A DNA stretch of 64,000 bases from Escherichia hormaechei_A (GCA_042434945.1 CP170191.1:1364001-1428000), one strand, 5' to 3'. Counted from the stretch's first letter, positions 18,691 to 28,132 are shown. Program-made: numbers and translations. The notes: a model not told the origin generated them from the sequence alone.

Positions 18691-19221
18691 ATGAATAAAA
18701 AATTGATGATGGCAATGTTAGCGGCAGGTTCTGTACTCACCATGACCAATGCATTCGCAGCGGCCGGTACCGTTAATTTTAACGGGAATATTCTGGATTC
18801 TGCCTGCGACGTTGATGTGGCATCCCAGAATCAGGTGGTGGTATTAGGCGATTATTACAAAACGGAATTCCCGACAACCGGGGCGAGAACGGCTGCGACG
18901 CAATTTAATATTATTTTGAAAAACTGTCCGGTAACGGTCACCAATGCAAAAGTCCGTTTTGACGGTACGCCGGATCTAACCAACGCCAGCCTGCTGGCGA
19001 TTGATACGTCCGTGGCGGGGGCGGCCACCGGGGTGGCGATTAACCTGATGACGGCAGATAAAGCCGATCTGCCGCTGCACGGCAGCAACAGCTATACCTA
19101 TGCACTCAGCAGTACGGCTGATAATACGCTGAACTTCTACGCGCAGTATATCGCCACCGCGGCATCCGTGACCGCGGGCCCGGCTAACTCGGTCGCAAAC
19201 TTCTCTGTGGTATACAACTAA
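18691..19221 (+). CDS. Major fimbrial subunit (type 1 pilin family)
   Basis: A 176-residue secreted pilin. It has a signal peptide (MNKKLMMAMLAAGSVLTMTN, cleaved near AFA-AAG), then the FimA-type opening GTVNFNGNILDSACDVD, two Cys for the pilin disulfide and a C-terminal donor-strand pattern ending NFSVVYN with the penultimate Tyr. It is the first gene of a plus-strand operon followed by chaperone, usher, two-domain subunit, minor subunit and regulator. A hairpin directly downstream probably raises its expression relative to the rest. Confidence 0.92.
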   Translation: MNKKLMMAMLAAGSVLTMTNAFAAAGTVNFNGNILDSACDVDVASQNQVVVLGDYYKTEFPTTGARTAATQFNIILKNCPVTVTNAKVRFDGTPDLTNASLLAIDTSVAGAATGVAINLMTADKADLPLHGSNSYTYALSSTADNTLNFYAQYIATAASVTAGPANSVANFSVVYN

Positions 19222-19239
19222 GTCATTGCAGTAATCAGC

Positions 19240-19264
19240 AGGGGCCCGCCCGGCCCCTTGTTTT
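19240..19264 (+). terminator. Attenuating hairpin after the pilin gene
   Basis: AGGGGCC / GGCCCCT stem with a 5-base loop followed by TGTTTT. This kind of partial terminator between a major pilin gene and its chaperone is common in fimbrial operons. It overlaps the spacer just ahead of the chaperone start at 19278. Confidence 0.7.
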
Positions 19265-19277
19265 ATGAGGTATTAAA

Positions 19278-19955
19278 ATGCGTTTTATCACGACAATGGG
19301 CCTGGCTATGGCGCTGTTACCGCTGACGTTAACATCCGTCAGTGCAGGAGTAATTATTGGCGGCACCCGTATTATTTTCGATGGGGCTAAAAAAGAGGCG
19401 TCAATAGGTATTACTAATCCTGATAACGTTCCTTATTTAATCCAGTCGTGGATAGATGTTCAGGATGAACAATCGGGTAAAGCGCCTTTTATTATTACGC
19501 CACCACTGTATCGGCTGGACGGCGGGCAAAAAAACCTTGAGCGTATTGTCATGACCGGCTCGCTGCCACAGAGGCAGGAGAGTTTATTCTGGCTGAACAT
19601 TAAAGCTATTCCGTCAGCCTCAAAGCAGATGAACTCGCTACAAATTGCCGTCAAAACGCGCATCAAATTAATTTATCGACCAGAGACTCTTCGTGCGTCT
19701 ACCCCCGAGGAGCAAGCCAATAAATTAACCTGGAATCGTGCGGGGAATTCCCTTCAGGTTAATAACCCTACGCCGTACGTTATCAATTTCAATGAAATTA
19801 CGTTGGGTAATAAGAAACTTGACAATGTCACGTACGTGATGCCTTCAGGCACAGCCCGTTTTCCGTTACCGAACGGAACCAGTGGCAATACGCTGACGTT
19901 TAAAGTCATTAACGATTATGGCAGCCCTGGCGAATTACACCGGGCCAGTTTGTGA
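19278..19955 (+). CDS. Periplasmic fimbrial chaperone
   Basis: A 225-residue PapD-like chaperone with signal peptide (cleavage near VSA-GVI). It has the N-terminal strand GVIIGGTRIIFDGAKKEASI, the G1 strand region around NSLQIAVKTRIKLIYRPETL with the alternating hydrophobics that donate to subunits, and the two-Ig-domain length. It caps pilins in the periplasm and hands them to the usher encoded 27 bp downstream. Confidence 0.93.
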   Translation: MRFITTMGLAMALLPLTLTSVSAGVIIGGTRIIFDGAKKEASIGITNPDNVPYLIQSWIDVQDEQSGKAPFIITPPLYRLDGGQKNLERIVMTGSLPQRQESLFWLNIKAIPSASKQMNSLQIAVKTRIKLIYRPETLRASTPEEQANKLTWNRAGNSLQVNNPTPYVINFNEITLGNKKLDNVTYVMPSGTARFPLPNGTSGNTLTFKVINDYGSPGELHRASL

Positions 19956-19982
19956 TCCTTACGCGTTAATCAGGTGTTCGTC

Positions 19983-22526
19983 ATGACAACGGCATTGAAT
20001 ACAATGCAGCCTGCGCGCCTGGCAATATTTATTGCCCTCGCGCTTGCTGGTGTCTCTCCCACACTGTATGCCAGTGAGACGTTTAATACGGAACTGGTAG
20101 AGCTGGATAATCCCGGAATGGGGAAAGCGGATTTATCTGCCTTTGAATCCGGCTCGCAGGCGCCCGGGACATACCACGTTGATATTATTCTTGACGATCG
20201 GCTGCTGGAAACGCGGGATATTCGTTTTATGGCAGTGAAGGATGCTAACGGCAGTGAAACGTTGCAGCCGTGCCTGAGTATCGGGCAGTTAAAAGCGTGG
20301 GGCGTGAAAACGGCGCTTTTCCCGCAGCTCGCCGCCGGGGAAAGTGAATGCGCCGATCTCAGGGCGATTCCACAGGCCAGCGCAGATTTTCAGTTTGGCG
20401 CCCAGCGTCTGGCGATTAGCATTCCACAGGCGGCTATAGACCTGCCAGCAAGAGGTTACGTTCCGCCGGATATGTGGGATGAAGGCATTACCGCGGTCAT
20501 GCTCAACTACAGCCTGAGCGGGGCAAACAGCCGGGCAAGAAGCGGGGCAGGCACCCGCAGCGACAGCCAGTATGCAAACCTGCGGCCGGGGATCAACGTC
20601 GGTCCCTGGCGGTTACGCAACTACACCACCTGGTCCCGCGATGCGTCCGGCCAGGATAAGTGGGACAACGTCTATACCTGGATGCAGCGCGCGATTATTC
20701 CCCTGCAAGCCCAGCTTACGCTCGGAGACAGTTCCGCGTCTGCCGATGTCTTTGACAGCATGCCGTTTCGCGGCGTCCAGCTGGCGTCCGACGACGATAT
20801 GCTGCCGGATTCCCTGAAAGGCTATGCGCCGGTGGTGCGCGGTATTGCGCGGACTAACGCGCAGGTCGTGGTGCGTCAGAATGGCTATCAAATCTACCAA
20901 AGCTATGTGGCACCGGGCGCGTTTGAGATCGCGGATATGTATCCCACCGGCGGCGCGGGCGATCTTGATGTCACGATCGTCGAAGCTGATGGTAGGGAGC
21001 AACATTTCACCCTGCCGTACGCTTCGCTGCCGGTCCTGCAACGGGAGGGGCGCCTGAAATATGCCCTTACCGCCGGGCAGTATCGCTCGTATAACCGTAG
21101 CGTGGAGAAAACCCCCTTCGGGCAATTGACCGGAATTTACGGCCTCCCTCACGGTATAACGCTCTATGGCGGCGTCCAGGGGGCAGATAAGTACCAGTCG
21201 GCGGCTCTGGGGGTGGGCAAGAATATGGGCGATCTCGGGGCGATATCCGCAGACGTCACTCAGGGCTGGTCAACGCCGGAGCATGCCGCGAAAACAAACG
21301 GTCAGTCGTGGCGGGCCCGATACAGCAAGAATTTTATCAATACCGGGACCAACTTTTCGATTGCCGGGTATCGCTACTCGACCCGCGGCTATTACGGGAT
21401 GCAGGACGTCCTCGATTCGTACGGCGACAGCAGCGCGCTTCAGGACAGGCGACGTAACCGTGCCGAGCTGACGATGAGCCAGACGCTGGGGGATAACCTG
21501 GGCGCGCTTACCCTCAGTGCGGCGCGGGAAGATTACTGGAATGACGGTAAGTCTATGGCTTCGTGGAGCGTCGGCTATAGCAACTACTGGCACAACATCA
21601 GCTATGGCCTGACATGGACTTACAGCAAAAATGTCCGCTCAGCGTCAGAAACCCGCGACAGCCAAAAAAACGCTGACCACGACCAGCTTCTGGCGTTCAA
21701 CGTCAGCATTCCGCTGGATAAATTTTTGCCGCAGACATGGGCTAACTATGGCATGAACGCCAGCGGGAATAACGGGACGACGCATAACGTCGGCCTGAAC
21801 GGGGTAGCGCTCGAGAACCGTGCCCTGAGCTGGAACGTACAGCAGGGATACGGCACAGAGGGCGTGGGCTATACCGGCAATGTTAACGCGGACTACAAAG
21901 GCGCCTATGGCGAAGTCACGGCAGGTTATGGTTATGACAAAAACAGTGAACGCATGAATTACGGGCTGCAAGGCGGCATTCTCGCCCATGCTGATGGCAT
22001 CACGCTTTCCCAGCCGCTGGGGGAGACCAGCGGCTTAATCAAAGCCCCTGGCGCCCACAATGTGGATATCCGCAATCAGCCCGGTGTACGTACAGATTTT
22101 CGCGGATATACGGTCGTGAGCAACCTTTCTGTCTACCGGAAAAACGATCTCACCCTCGACCCGGAAACGATGCCGGACGATGTCGAGCTGGAGATCAACA
22201 CCCGCACGGTGACGCCGACGCGGGGAGCGGTGGTGAGAGCCGATTATCTGCCGAAGTCAGGTCGCCGGGTGCTGATGACCTTGACCGACAACGACCGCGC
22301 CGTTCCGTTTGGGGCGGTGGTCACCCTTGTGGGTGATGACAGCGGCAGTTTTATTGTCGGCGATCGCGGTCAGGTCTATTTAACCGGGATGCGCGAGCAG
22401 GGAACGTTAGTCGCTACATGGGGAAGTCAATCCAGTCAGCAATGCCGCGCTGATTTCACGCTGCCGAATCACTCAACGTACGGTGGGATCGCTGATATGC
22501 GCGCCACCTGCCGTCAGGAACGCTAA
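19983..22526 (+). CDS. Outer-membrane fimbrial usher
   Basis: An 847-residue FimD/PapC-type usher. After the signal peptide comes the N-terminal domain (FNTELVELDNPGMGKADLSA), then the barrel with its plug (RGIARTNAQVVVRQNGYQIY, TYLP-equivalent APGAFEIADMYPTGGAGDLD) and the C-terminal domains (TPTRGAVVRADYLPKSGRRV; GQVYLTGMREQGTLVATWG). The start at 19983 is preferred over an in-frame GTG at 19974 because of AGG spacing. Its stop is one base from the next start. Confidence 0.94.
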   Translation: MTTALNTMQPARLAIFIALALAGVSPTLYASETFNTELVELDNPGMGKADLSAFESGSQAPGTYHVDIILDDRLLETRDIRFMAVKDANGSETLQPCLSIGQLKAWGVKTALFPQLAAGESECADLRAIPQASADFQFGAQRLAISIPQAAIDLPARGYVPPDMWDEGITAVMLNYSLSGANSRARSGAGTRSDSQYANLRPGINVGPWRLRNYTTWSRDASGQDKWDNVYTWMQRAIIPLQAQLTLGDSSASADVFDSMPFRGVQLASDDDMLPDSLKGYAPVVRGIARTNAQVVVRQNGYQIYQSYVAPGAFEIADMYPTGGAGDLDVTIVEADGREQHFTLPYASLPVLQREGRLKYALTAGQYRSYNRSVEKTPFGQLTGIYGLPHGITLYGGVQGADKYQSAALGVGKNMGDLGAISADVTQGWSTPEHAAKTNGQSWRARYSKNFINTGTNFSIAGYRYSTRGYYGMQDVLDSYGDSSALQDRRRNRAELTMSQTLGDNLGALTLSAAREDYWNDGKSMASWSVGYSNYWHNISYGLTWTYSKNVRSASETRDSQKNADHDQLLAFNVSIPLDKFLPQTWANYGMNASGNNGTTHNVGLNGVALENRALSWNVQQGYGTEGVGYTGNVNADYKGAYGEVTAGYGYDKNSERMNYGLQGGILAHADGITLSQPLGETSGLIKAPGAHNVDIRNQPGVRTDFRGYTVVSNLSVYRKNDLTLDPETMPDDVELEINTRTVTPTRGAVVRADYLPKSGRRVLMTLTDNDRAVPFGAVVTLVGDDSGSFIVGDRGQVYLTGMREQGTLVATWGSQSSQQCRADFTLPNHSTYGGIADMRATCRQER

Positions 22527-22527
22527 C

Positions 22528-23475
22528 ATGAAATGTCTTAACGCGATGTTGCTGCTCTGTTTGCTCGCGGCGGCAAATATGGCTCGGGCCGGTACCTGCA
22601 CCACCATCACCCCACAGCTTTCAACCCTGTCCGTGGGGACGATCAACGTGCAGCGCGATGCGCCTGTCGGCACGGTGGTATTTTCCGGCGCGGCCTCAGC
22701 CACAGGCTCCTATCTTACCGGGTGTACGAATCCGCTGATGCTGGGATTCAGCCTGCGCTACAACGGCGCCACGTTGAGCAGCTACGGCAACCATGTTTAC
22801 AACACGAACGTCAGCGGGATAGGGATACGCTTTTCTTCCAACGGCTTTTTTGAAAACCCGAGCAATACATTTTCCTACAATGCGCAGACCTCCTATGTGG
22901 ACTGGTACGGCGGGAGGATTGAGCTGGTGGTGACGGGCCCGGTCTCATCGGGGGTATTAACCCCCGGGACGATCGGCGTCGTGGCGCTTCAGGGAAGCGA
23001 TGGCCTCTACCGTGACGGTCTGACCACGCAGCTCACCTCCGGCACCATCAATGCGCTGGCGTGCACGGTGAATACGGCCCAGCTGACGTTTCCGATAGGG
23101 GATATTCCCGCCTCGGCGTTCGGCTCCACGGTGGGCACCACGCCGATGGGGGCACAGAACACGCAAAACCTGGGCTTAACCTGCGCCGCCGGAACCAATA
23201 TTACGGTCTCGCTCAGTGGAATACAGAATCCGGACAGCGCCAATACCAGCGTGATGGCCTTAACCGGGCAGGGAAATGCCGGCACTGCGAAAGGGGTGGG
23301 GGTGCAGCTTATCTATAACGGTGCACCGCTGGTGATGAACAGCCGACTATTCTTGCGGCAGTCTGCCGGGGGGCAAGAGACGTTGCCATTAACGGCCCGG
23401 TATTACCAGACGTTAACCCGCGTGGAGTCAGGTTCAGCGAATGCCTCCGCCACCCTTAATGTGACCTACCAGTAG
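22528..23475 (+). CDS. Fimbrial tip adhesin, two-domain
   Basis: A 315-residue secreted fimbrial protein. The signal peptide is followed by an N-terminal half (about 22-180) that resembles a receptor-binding domain and a C-terminal half (about 185-315) that looks like a pilin domain (ACTVNTAQLTFPIGDIPASAFGS ... ASATLNVTYQ). This plan, its place right after the usher and its size fit a tip adhesin. The receptor cannot be predicted. The start at 22528 follows AGGA by eight bases and is nearly coupled to the usher stop. Confidence 0.82.
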   Translation: MKCLNAMLLLCLLAAANMARAGTCTTITPQLSTLSVGTINVQRDAPVGTVVFSGAASATGSYLTGCTNPLMLGFSLRYNGATLSSYGNHVYNTNVSGIGIRFSSNGFFENPSNTFSYNAQTSYVDWYGGRIELVVTGPVSSGVLTPGTIGVVALQGSDGLYRDGLTTQLTSGTINALACTVNTAQLTFPIGDIPASAFGSTVGTTPMGAQNTQNLGLTCAAGTNITVSLSGIQNPDSANTSVMALTGQGNAGTAKGVGVQLIYNGAPLVMNSRLFLRQSAGGQETLPLTARYYQTLTRVESGSANASATLNVTYQ

Positions 23476-23486
23476 CAGGTAAGAAG

Positions 23487-23999
23487 ATGAAAATAAGATG
23501 CAGGACACTGCTTTTACTTGCCTTACTCAGCGGGAAGGTATGCTCCGCTGATAGCGTCAACATCGGTGTGACGGGAAATATCGTTGCGTCGCCGTGCATA
23601 TTTAATGGCGGCAGTAACAGCCTCGATGTCAACCTGGGCAATATTCAGGCAACCAATATGGCGACGCCGGGCTCAACATCGGATCCGGTGCCTTTCAGTC
23701 TGCTGTTTACCCAGTGCCCAACGGGAACGCAGAGTGTGACCGTCGCTTTCACCGGCAGCCCCGATCCCGAGGCGGGAGCGGACTATTTCATGAACAGCGG
23801 TTCGGCCACGCACGTGGCGATAGCCATGCGCGATGCCCAAACCGGCGCGCTTAAAGGAACAGGCACCAGTATGACCCAGACCATTGCCGCGGACAGAACC
23901 GCGACATTGGCTATGCTGGCCTCGGTAAAATCCATGCCGGGAGGCGCCACGCCGGGAAGCATCAGCGCGGTTGTGGTAATGACGATGCAGTACAACTAA
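23487..23999 (+). CDS. Minor fimbrial subunit
   Basis: A 170-residue pilin-type protein with a signal peptide (LLALLSGKVCSADS), the opening VNIGVTGNIVASPCIFNGGS, paired Cys and the C-terminal VVVMTMQYN donor strand with penultimate Tyr. It lies 11 bp after the adhesin. It is probably an adaptor or terminator of the fibre. Confidence 0.87.
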   Translation: MKIRCRTLLLLALLSGKVCSADSVNIGVTGNIVASPCIFNGGSNSLDVNLGNIQATNMATPGSTSDPVPFSLLFTQCPTGTQSVTVAFTGSPDPEAGADYFMNSGSATHVAIAMRDAQTGALKGTGTSMTQTIAADRTATLAMLASVKSMPGGATPGSISAVVVMTMQYN

Positions 24000-24040
24000 A
24001 TGCCGGTGATAAGCCTTTTTTAAAGACGTTGGTGTGAACT

Positions 24041-24694
24041 ATGTTAAATATTCTGATTCAGGAAACGGATCTGTTTTTTCAGGCTGGGCTACAGAGCTTT
24101 TTCGACGATTTTTTTAAGCATAACTTTCATCGCTCCATCACATTTCACCTGGCGCTGACCAATGAAAACGTCAGCCAGGCCGATATTATTGTTCTTTCAT
24201 TATGTCAGGGGGAAACGCTGACCTGTTTTCCGGAGTTACTGGCCCGGCAAAAAGGAATTGTGATAGGTCTCGTCGACGATGAGCTGCGTTTTTCGGCGCT
24301 GCCTTCCTGCTTTCAGGACATTATTTTTCTTCCGCGCCGGGCGTCGCTTGATCGTATTAGCGGCGTTCTGTTTATCGCGTGGTTCAGGACGCAATTACCA
24401 GGTTACACGTTGAATAAAAAGACCTGTTTCGACTGCCAGCATAAAGGGTTATCCCGGCAACAGATTCGTATTATGGTCAATTTTTACCGGGGGCTGTCGG
24501 TGGTGCAGACCGCGAACGCGTTGAAGATGAGCGAAAAAACGGTCTTTACCCATAAATATATGATGATGCAGAAATTTAATCTGCGAAGCGATTACGAGCT
24601 GATCGTACTGTTGAGAAGGCTGATGGAGAAAAAGAGCCGTCCGAACCTGCTTCGCGATTACCTGGAAAATAATTATGCACAACAGATAACGTAA
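24041..24694 (+). CDS. LuxR-type regulator of the fimbrial operon
   Basis: A 217-residue protein whose N-terminal part resembles a degenerate receiver and whose C-terminal part (about 130-195) is a LuxR-type helix-turn-helix (KGLSRQQIRIMVNFYRGLSV, KMSEKTVFTHKYMMMQKFN). It is the last gene of the fimbrial operon, 41 bp after the minor subunit, and resembles FimW/response-regulator-like proteins that sit in fimbrial clusters. The canonical phosphoacceptor Asp context is not obvious. It probably feeds back on fimbrial expression. Confidence 0.75.
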   Translation: MLNILIQETDLFFQAGLQSFFDDFFKHNFHRSITFHLALTNENVSQADIIVLSLCQGETLTCFPELLARQKGIVIGLVDDELRFSALPSCFQDIIFLPRRASLDRISGVLFIAWFRTQLPGYTLNKKTCFDCQHKGLSRQQIRIMVNFYRGLSVVQTANALKMSEKTVFTHKYMMMQKFNLRSDYELIVLLRRLMEKKSRPNLLRDYLENNYAQQIT

Positions 24695-24712
24695 AACAGC
24701 AGCGGATAGCGG

Positions 24713-24739
24713 GCCGGGCAGCGATAGCCGCCACCCGGC
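24713..24739. repeat. REP element
   Basis: GCCGGGCAGCG ... GCCACCCGGC inverted repeat in the convergent gap between the LuxR-type regulator and the formate dehydrogenase gene. No clear U-tract terminator is present there. Confidence 0.8.
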
Positions 24740-24746
24740 AATGCAT

Positions 24747-26897
24747 TTAAACGTTAACCGCAGCGATCAAACGCGTCTTCATGGTCTGGTACGCGGAAGC
24801 CGCAAAATCCTCCGCCCAGCGCTGGTCCTCGATCGCCTCCAGCTGCACGGCGCAATATTTCGTTTCCGGCGTTCTGGAGATCGGGTCGAGATTATCCTGC
24901 GTCAGCTCATTACAGGCGCCAATCCACCACTGGTAGGTCATATAGATTGCTCCCGCATTGATGCGCTCGCTGATGCTGGCGCGGGTGATCACTTTACCCC
25001 GGCGTGAACGTACCCAGACCAGCTGGCCCTCGGCAATCCCCCGTTCATCCGCATCGGCCGGGTTCATTTGCACCCGGCCCGGCTCGTCGGCCAGGCTTTG
25101 CAGCGCCGCGCAGTTCCCGGTCATTGAGCGACAGGAGTAGTGACCCACTTCGCGCACCGTGCACAGTACCAGCTGGTAATCCGCATCCGGTGTCTCCGCC
25201 GGGGCGCGCCAGGGGGCGGCAAATAGCTGTCCTTTGCCAGTAGGGGTGTCGAACTGATTATCCTTGTACAGGTAGGGGGTGCCGGGATGATCGAGGGATG
25301 GGCAAGGCCACTGCACATGGCCCATCTCGCCCATTTTTTCGTAGGTCACGCCGTAGAAGAGGGGGCACAGCTCGCGCATTTCGTCCCAGATCTGCTGGTT
25401 ATCCTCGTAATGCATGGGATAGCCCATCTCCGTGGCCAGCAGGCTGATGATCTCCCAGTCGCGCTTCACGTTGCCGCTGGCCTCAATGGCTTTGCCGAAA
25501 CGCTGGAAGCCGCGATCGGCACAGGTGAACACGCCGGCGTGTTCTCCCCATGAGGTGGCAGGGAGCAGCACGTCAGCCACCTCTGCCGTTTTGGTCATAA
25601 AGATGTCCTGAACCACCACAAAATCGAGCGCCTCAAAGCCGCGGCGGACCAGCCCCAGATCGGCTTCTGTCTGAAGCGGATCTTCCCCCATGATGTAATA
25701 CGCTTTGATCTTTCCTTCCAGCGCGAGATGCGGCACTTCGGTGATACGCGTCCCGACGCGATCGTCCATCCGGTTGACATTGATTTTCCACGCATCGGCA
25801 AATTTCAGTCTGACCGCCGGGTCAGTGACGTCCTGGTAGCCGGGGAACATATTGGGCAGAACGCCCATATCGCAGGCACCCTGAACGTTATTTTGCCCGC
25901 GAACCGGACCCACGCCGACGGCAGGGCGGCCCAGGTTGCCGGTCAGCAGCGCCAGGCTGGAGAGACCTTTCACCACATCGACCGCCTGACCAAACTGCGT
26001 GACGCCCATCCCCCACATCACCGTTGCTGAAGGCGCCGCTGCGAACATGCGCATTGCCTGACGAACATCCCGCGCGCGGATCCCCGTCAGATGTTCAACC
26101 TGCTCGGGTGCGTAATCTTTTACCGTCAGCCGGTACGCCTCAAGCCCTTCGGTAAAGCGGGCAACGTAGTTTTTGTCGTACAGTTCCTCTTCCAGCAGGA
26201 CATAGCCAAAGGCATTGACCAGCGCCATGTTACTGCCATTTTTTAGCTGAAGATGAAGATCGGCAATGCGTGCCGTTTCAATATGACGCGGATCGCAGAC
26301 GATGATTTTAGCGCCATTTTCACGTGCTTTAAGCACGCGTCGGGCGACGATGGGATGAGAGTCGGCGCAGTTATAGCCGAATACCAGCAGGCATTTTGAG
26401 TTTTCAATATCGTTAATGGAATTGCTCATGGCGCCGTTGCCGAGGGTCTCCTGTAAACCGGCAACGGACGGACCGTGACAGACGCGGGCGCAGCAGTCGA
26501 CGTTGTTAGTATTCAGCACCGCACGGGCAAATTTTTGCATCACATAGTTGGTCTCATTGCCCGTTCCCCGTGAGGAACCCGTGGTCATAATGGACCGAGG
26601 GCCATACTGTTCTTTGATGCTTTTAAGCCTGTGAGCGGTATAACGAATGGCCTCTTCCCAGGTAACAGGGGTAAAGGCCTCGCCTTTGCTGTAGCGGATC
26701 ATGGGCTGCGTCAGACGGGGGGTAAGCAGCCGTGTGTCGTTAAGAAAGTCCCAGCCGTAGAACCCTTTCAGGCAAAGCGTGCCCTGATTGGTTACGCCAT
26801 CAGCGGCTTCGGCACGGATAATCCGGTTATTTTTAACGACGAGGTTTAGTTTGCAGCCTGCACCGCAGTAGGGGCAGACGCTGGCGATTTTTTTCAT
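24747..26897 (-). CDS. Formate dehydrogenase H-like molybdoenzyme, cysteine variant
   Basis: A 716-residue molybdopterin oxidoreductase very similar to E. coli FdhF along its whole length. It has the [4Fe-4S] ligands Cys8, Cys11, Cys15 and Cys42, the TTGSSRGTGNETNYVMQKFARA block, and the active-site motif VDCCARVCHGPSVAG. Residue 140 is Cys (codon TGT) where FdhF has selenocysteine. Other conserved parts are PVRGQNNVQGACDMG and REVGHYSCRSMTGNCAAL. FdhF oxidises formate in the formate-hydrogen lyase complex; this copy stands alone with no hydrogenase or electron-carrier gene nearby, so its partner is unknown. The start at 26897 (MKKIASVCPYC) matches FdhF. Confidence 0.9.
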   Translation of the reverse strand: MKKIASVCPYCGAGCKLNLVVKNNRIIRAEAADGVTNQGTLCLKGFYGWDFLNDTRLLTPRLTQPMIRYSKGEAFTPVTWEEAIRYTAHRLKSIKEQYGPRSIMTTGSSRGTGNETNYVMQKFARAVLNTNNVDCCARVCHGPSVAGLQETLGNGAMSNSINDIENSKCLLVFGYNCADSHPIVARRVLKARENGAKIIVCDPRHIETARIADLHLQLKNGSNMALVNAFGYVLLEEELYDKNYVARFTEGLEAYRLTVKDYAPEQVEHLTGIRARDVRQAMRMFAAAPSATVMWGMGVTQFGQAVDVVKGLSSLALLTGNLGRPAVGVGPVRGQNNVQGACDMGVLPNMFPGYQDVTDPAVRLKFADAWKINVNRMDDRVGTRITEVPHLALEGKIKAYYIMGEDPLQTEADLGLVRRGFEALDFVVVQDIFMTKTAEVADVLLPATSWGEHAGVFTCADRGFQRFGKAIEASGNVKRDWEIISLLATEMGYPMHYEDNQQIWDEMRELCPLFYGVTYEKMGEMGHVQWPCPSLDHPGTPYLYKDNQFDTPTGKGQLFAAPWRAPAETPDADYQLVLCTVREVGHYSCRSMTGNCAALQSLADEPGRVQMNPADADERGIAEGQLVWVRSRRGKVITRASISERINAGAIYMTYQWWIGACNELTQDNLDPISRTPETKYCAVQLEAIEDQRWAEDFAASAYQTMKTRLIAAVNV

Positions 26898-27085
26898 CAA
26901 TAACAGACCTGTTAAGAAATGAAGCAATGTTTACTGGAAAGCCCAGTCCCTTAGCGGACTAAGCAGGATCCATGCCACATTCAGCGTTCTTGATTAACAG
27001 GGCGTTAGAGGAGAGGGGGTGTGTCATCGTCAGTCTGTTCGTCAGAATTGACGATGACACGCTATCCGTAGGGATGGGGGAGGCG

Positions 27086-27364
27086 TTAAAGATCGTCCAT
27101 GGTGTAACCGACGACAATTTCCAGCGTCTTGCGGATCACATCCGCCTTAACGACATCGTCGGTGGATTCCAGCGCCTGGATTAGCCAGAGAATGATCGCT
27201 TTGTTGGTCAAATGACCTTCGGAAGCGAGAACACAACGAACCGCAGTCGAAAAAATGGCAGACTCTTCAGCAAAGCGATCGCCTGCGTGACGGAAATACT
27301 CCGACAACGCGCTATCTAAAAAGGCCGAGTGGTATTCGGGTTGAAGCTGAATATTTTGTCTCAT
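27086..27364 (-). CDS. ariR: AriR/YmgB-family regulator
   Basis: A 92-residue protein whose C-terminal half (IQALESTDDVVKADVIRKTLE and a YTMDDL end) matches E. coli AriR (YmgB), a small dimeric helical connector protein linked to acid resistance and biofilm control. It is the third gene of the minus-strand operon ycgZ-ymgA-ariR. The region between it and fdhF (26898-27085) shows no gene. Confidence 0.85.
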   Translation of the reverse strand: MRQNIQLQPEYHSAFLDSALSEYFRHAGDRFAEESAIFSTAVRCVLASEGHLTNKAIILWLIQALESTDDVVKADVIRKTLEIVVGYTMDDL

Positions 27365-27393
27365 TTGTTCTCACCGTAGCTGTAAAGTTGTAG

Positions 27394-27714
27394 TCAATGT
27401 ATCTTTTTAGGATCGGACGGTTTTCCATTTCCAAATAACGGCACTACATTGTCTCGGTTATTTTTGAGAGATCCCTCTCTCTGTATTCGTCCTTGTGCGG
27501 TTCTGCGACCTTTAAAAGCGAGCGTACCAGAGCTGATTTCAGCTATCACTCGCGCTAATGTCTCCCGCCGCTGGGGATCCGTTTCATATGCTTGCATGTT
27601 ACGCAGACGCTGAACCAATCCCTCGGTCGTCACGGGACCGCGCTCCTTCAAAAGTGAAAGAGCGGCTTCTCCAATAAGCTGGTCGATCAGTCTGTCCGCA
27701 TCACTGCTGTTCAT
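27394..27714 (-). CDS. ymgA: YmgA-like connector protein
   Basis: A 106-residue protein in the place of ymgA. The N-terminal helical part (SDADRLIDQLIGEAALSLLK) and the tail ending KKIH resemble E. coli YmgA, which signals through the Rcs pathway to repress curli and promote colanic acid. It is longer than the E. coli protein by about 16 residues, with a basic middle (KGRRTAQGRIQREG). The start at 27714 is four bases from the ycgZ stop. Confidence 0.75.
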   Translation of the reverse strand: MNSSDADRLIDQLIGEAALSLLKERGPVTTEGLVQRLRNMQAYETDPQRRETLARVIAEISSGTLAFKGRRTAQGRIQREGSLKNNRDNVVPLFGNGKPSDPKKIH

Positions 27715-27718
27715 GACA

Positions 27719-27958
27719 TTAACGTTCGAAGAGCAGGCCAAGAAGCATGTGATAATGATGTTCCTCTTCCGGGCCATTGGCCTTTTCAAGGCGACTCAAC
27801 AGTTTTGTGCAGAGCGATTTGCGATTCAGATTTCGCCCGTCGCTAAGAATTTCAACAACAACCTGACCCAATGTTTCCTGTTGGGTTGGAAGCGCGGCTT
27901 TTTCGAAATACTGCGCAATCGCTGTTGCCGAGTCTGCGAGGTGTCCGTTCTGCTGCAT
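27719..27958 (-). CDS. ycgZ: YcgZ connector protein
   Basis: A 79-residue protein matching E. coli YcgZ (TQQETLGQVVVEILSDGRNL, RKSLCTKLLSRLE, HMLLGLLFE). YcgZ is the first gene of the BluR-repressed operon that links blue light and cold to the Rcs system. The start at 27958 follows AGGAG by six bases. A perfect TGTACA-based palindrome lies 66 bp upstream. Confidence 0.88.
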   Translation of the reverse strand: MQQNGHLADSATAIAQYFEKAALPTQQETLGQVVVEILSDGRNLNRKSLCTKLLSRLEKANGPEEEHHYHMLLGLLFER

Positions 27959-28023
27959 GTTTCGCTCCTGTAAATTTTCGTAATCAGTAACGTTACATTT
28001 AAGGTATACATAATTTTCAAATC

Positions 28024-28042
28024 TGTACATTTAAAATGTACA
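28024..28042. promoter_or_regulatory. Perfect 19-bp palindrome TGTACATTTAAAATGTACA upstream of ycgZ
   Basis: Nine-base arms TGTACATTT / AAATGTACA around one central A, in the promoter region of ycgZ-ymgA-ariR. It is a candidate BluR (MerR-type) operator, since MerR proteins bind such dyads at promoters. Identity of the binding protein is inferred from the adjacent bluR gene. Confidence 0.65.
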
Positions 28043-28132
28043 ATTTTTTAAAGATTTTATTATATATTTTATAAAATCATTATTTATCAAGTGCTTATTC
28101 TTATACGATTTACTGCGGGATTCACAAGATAT

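Noticed and set aside
26478..26480. Possible selenocysteine (UGA) codon in the FdhF homologue
   Set aside because: The codon reads TGT on the coding strand, so the residue is ordinary Cys and no SECIS element is needed.
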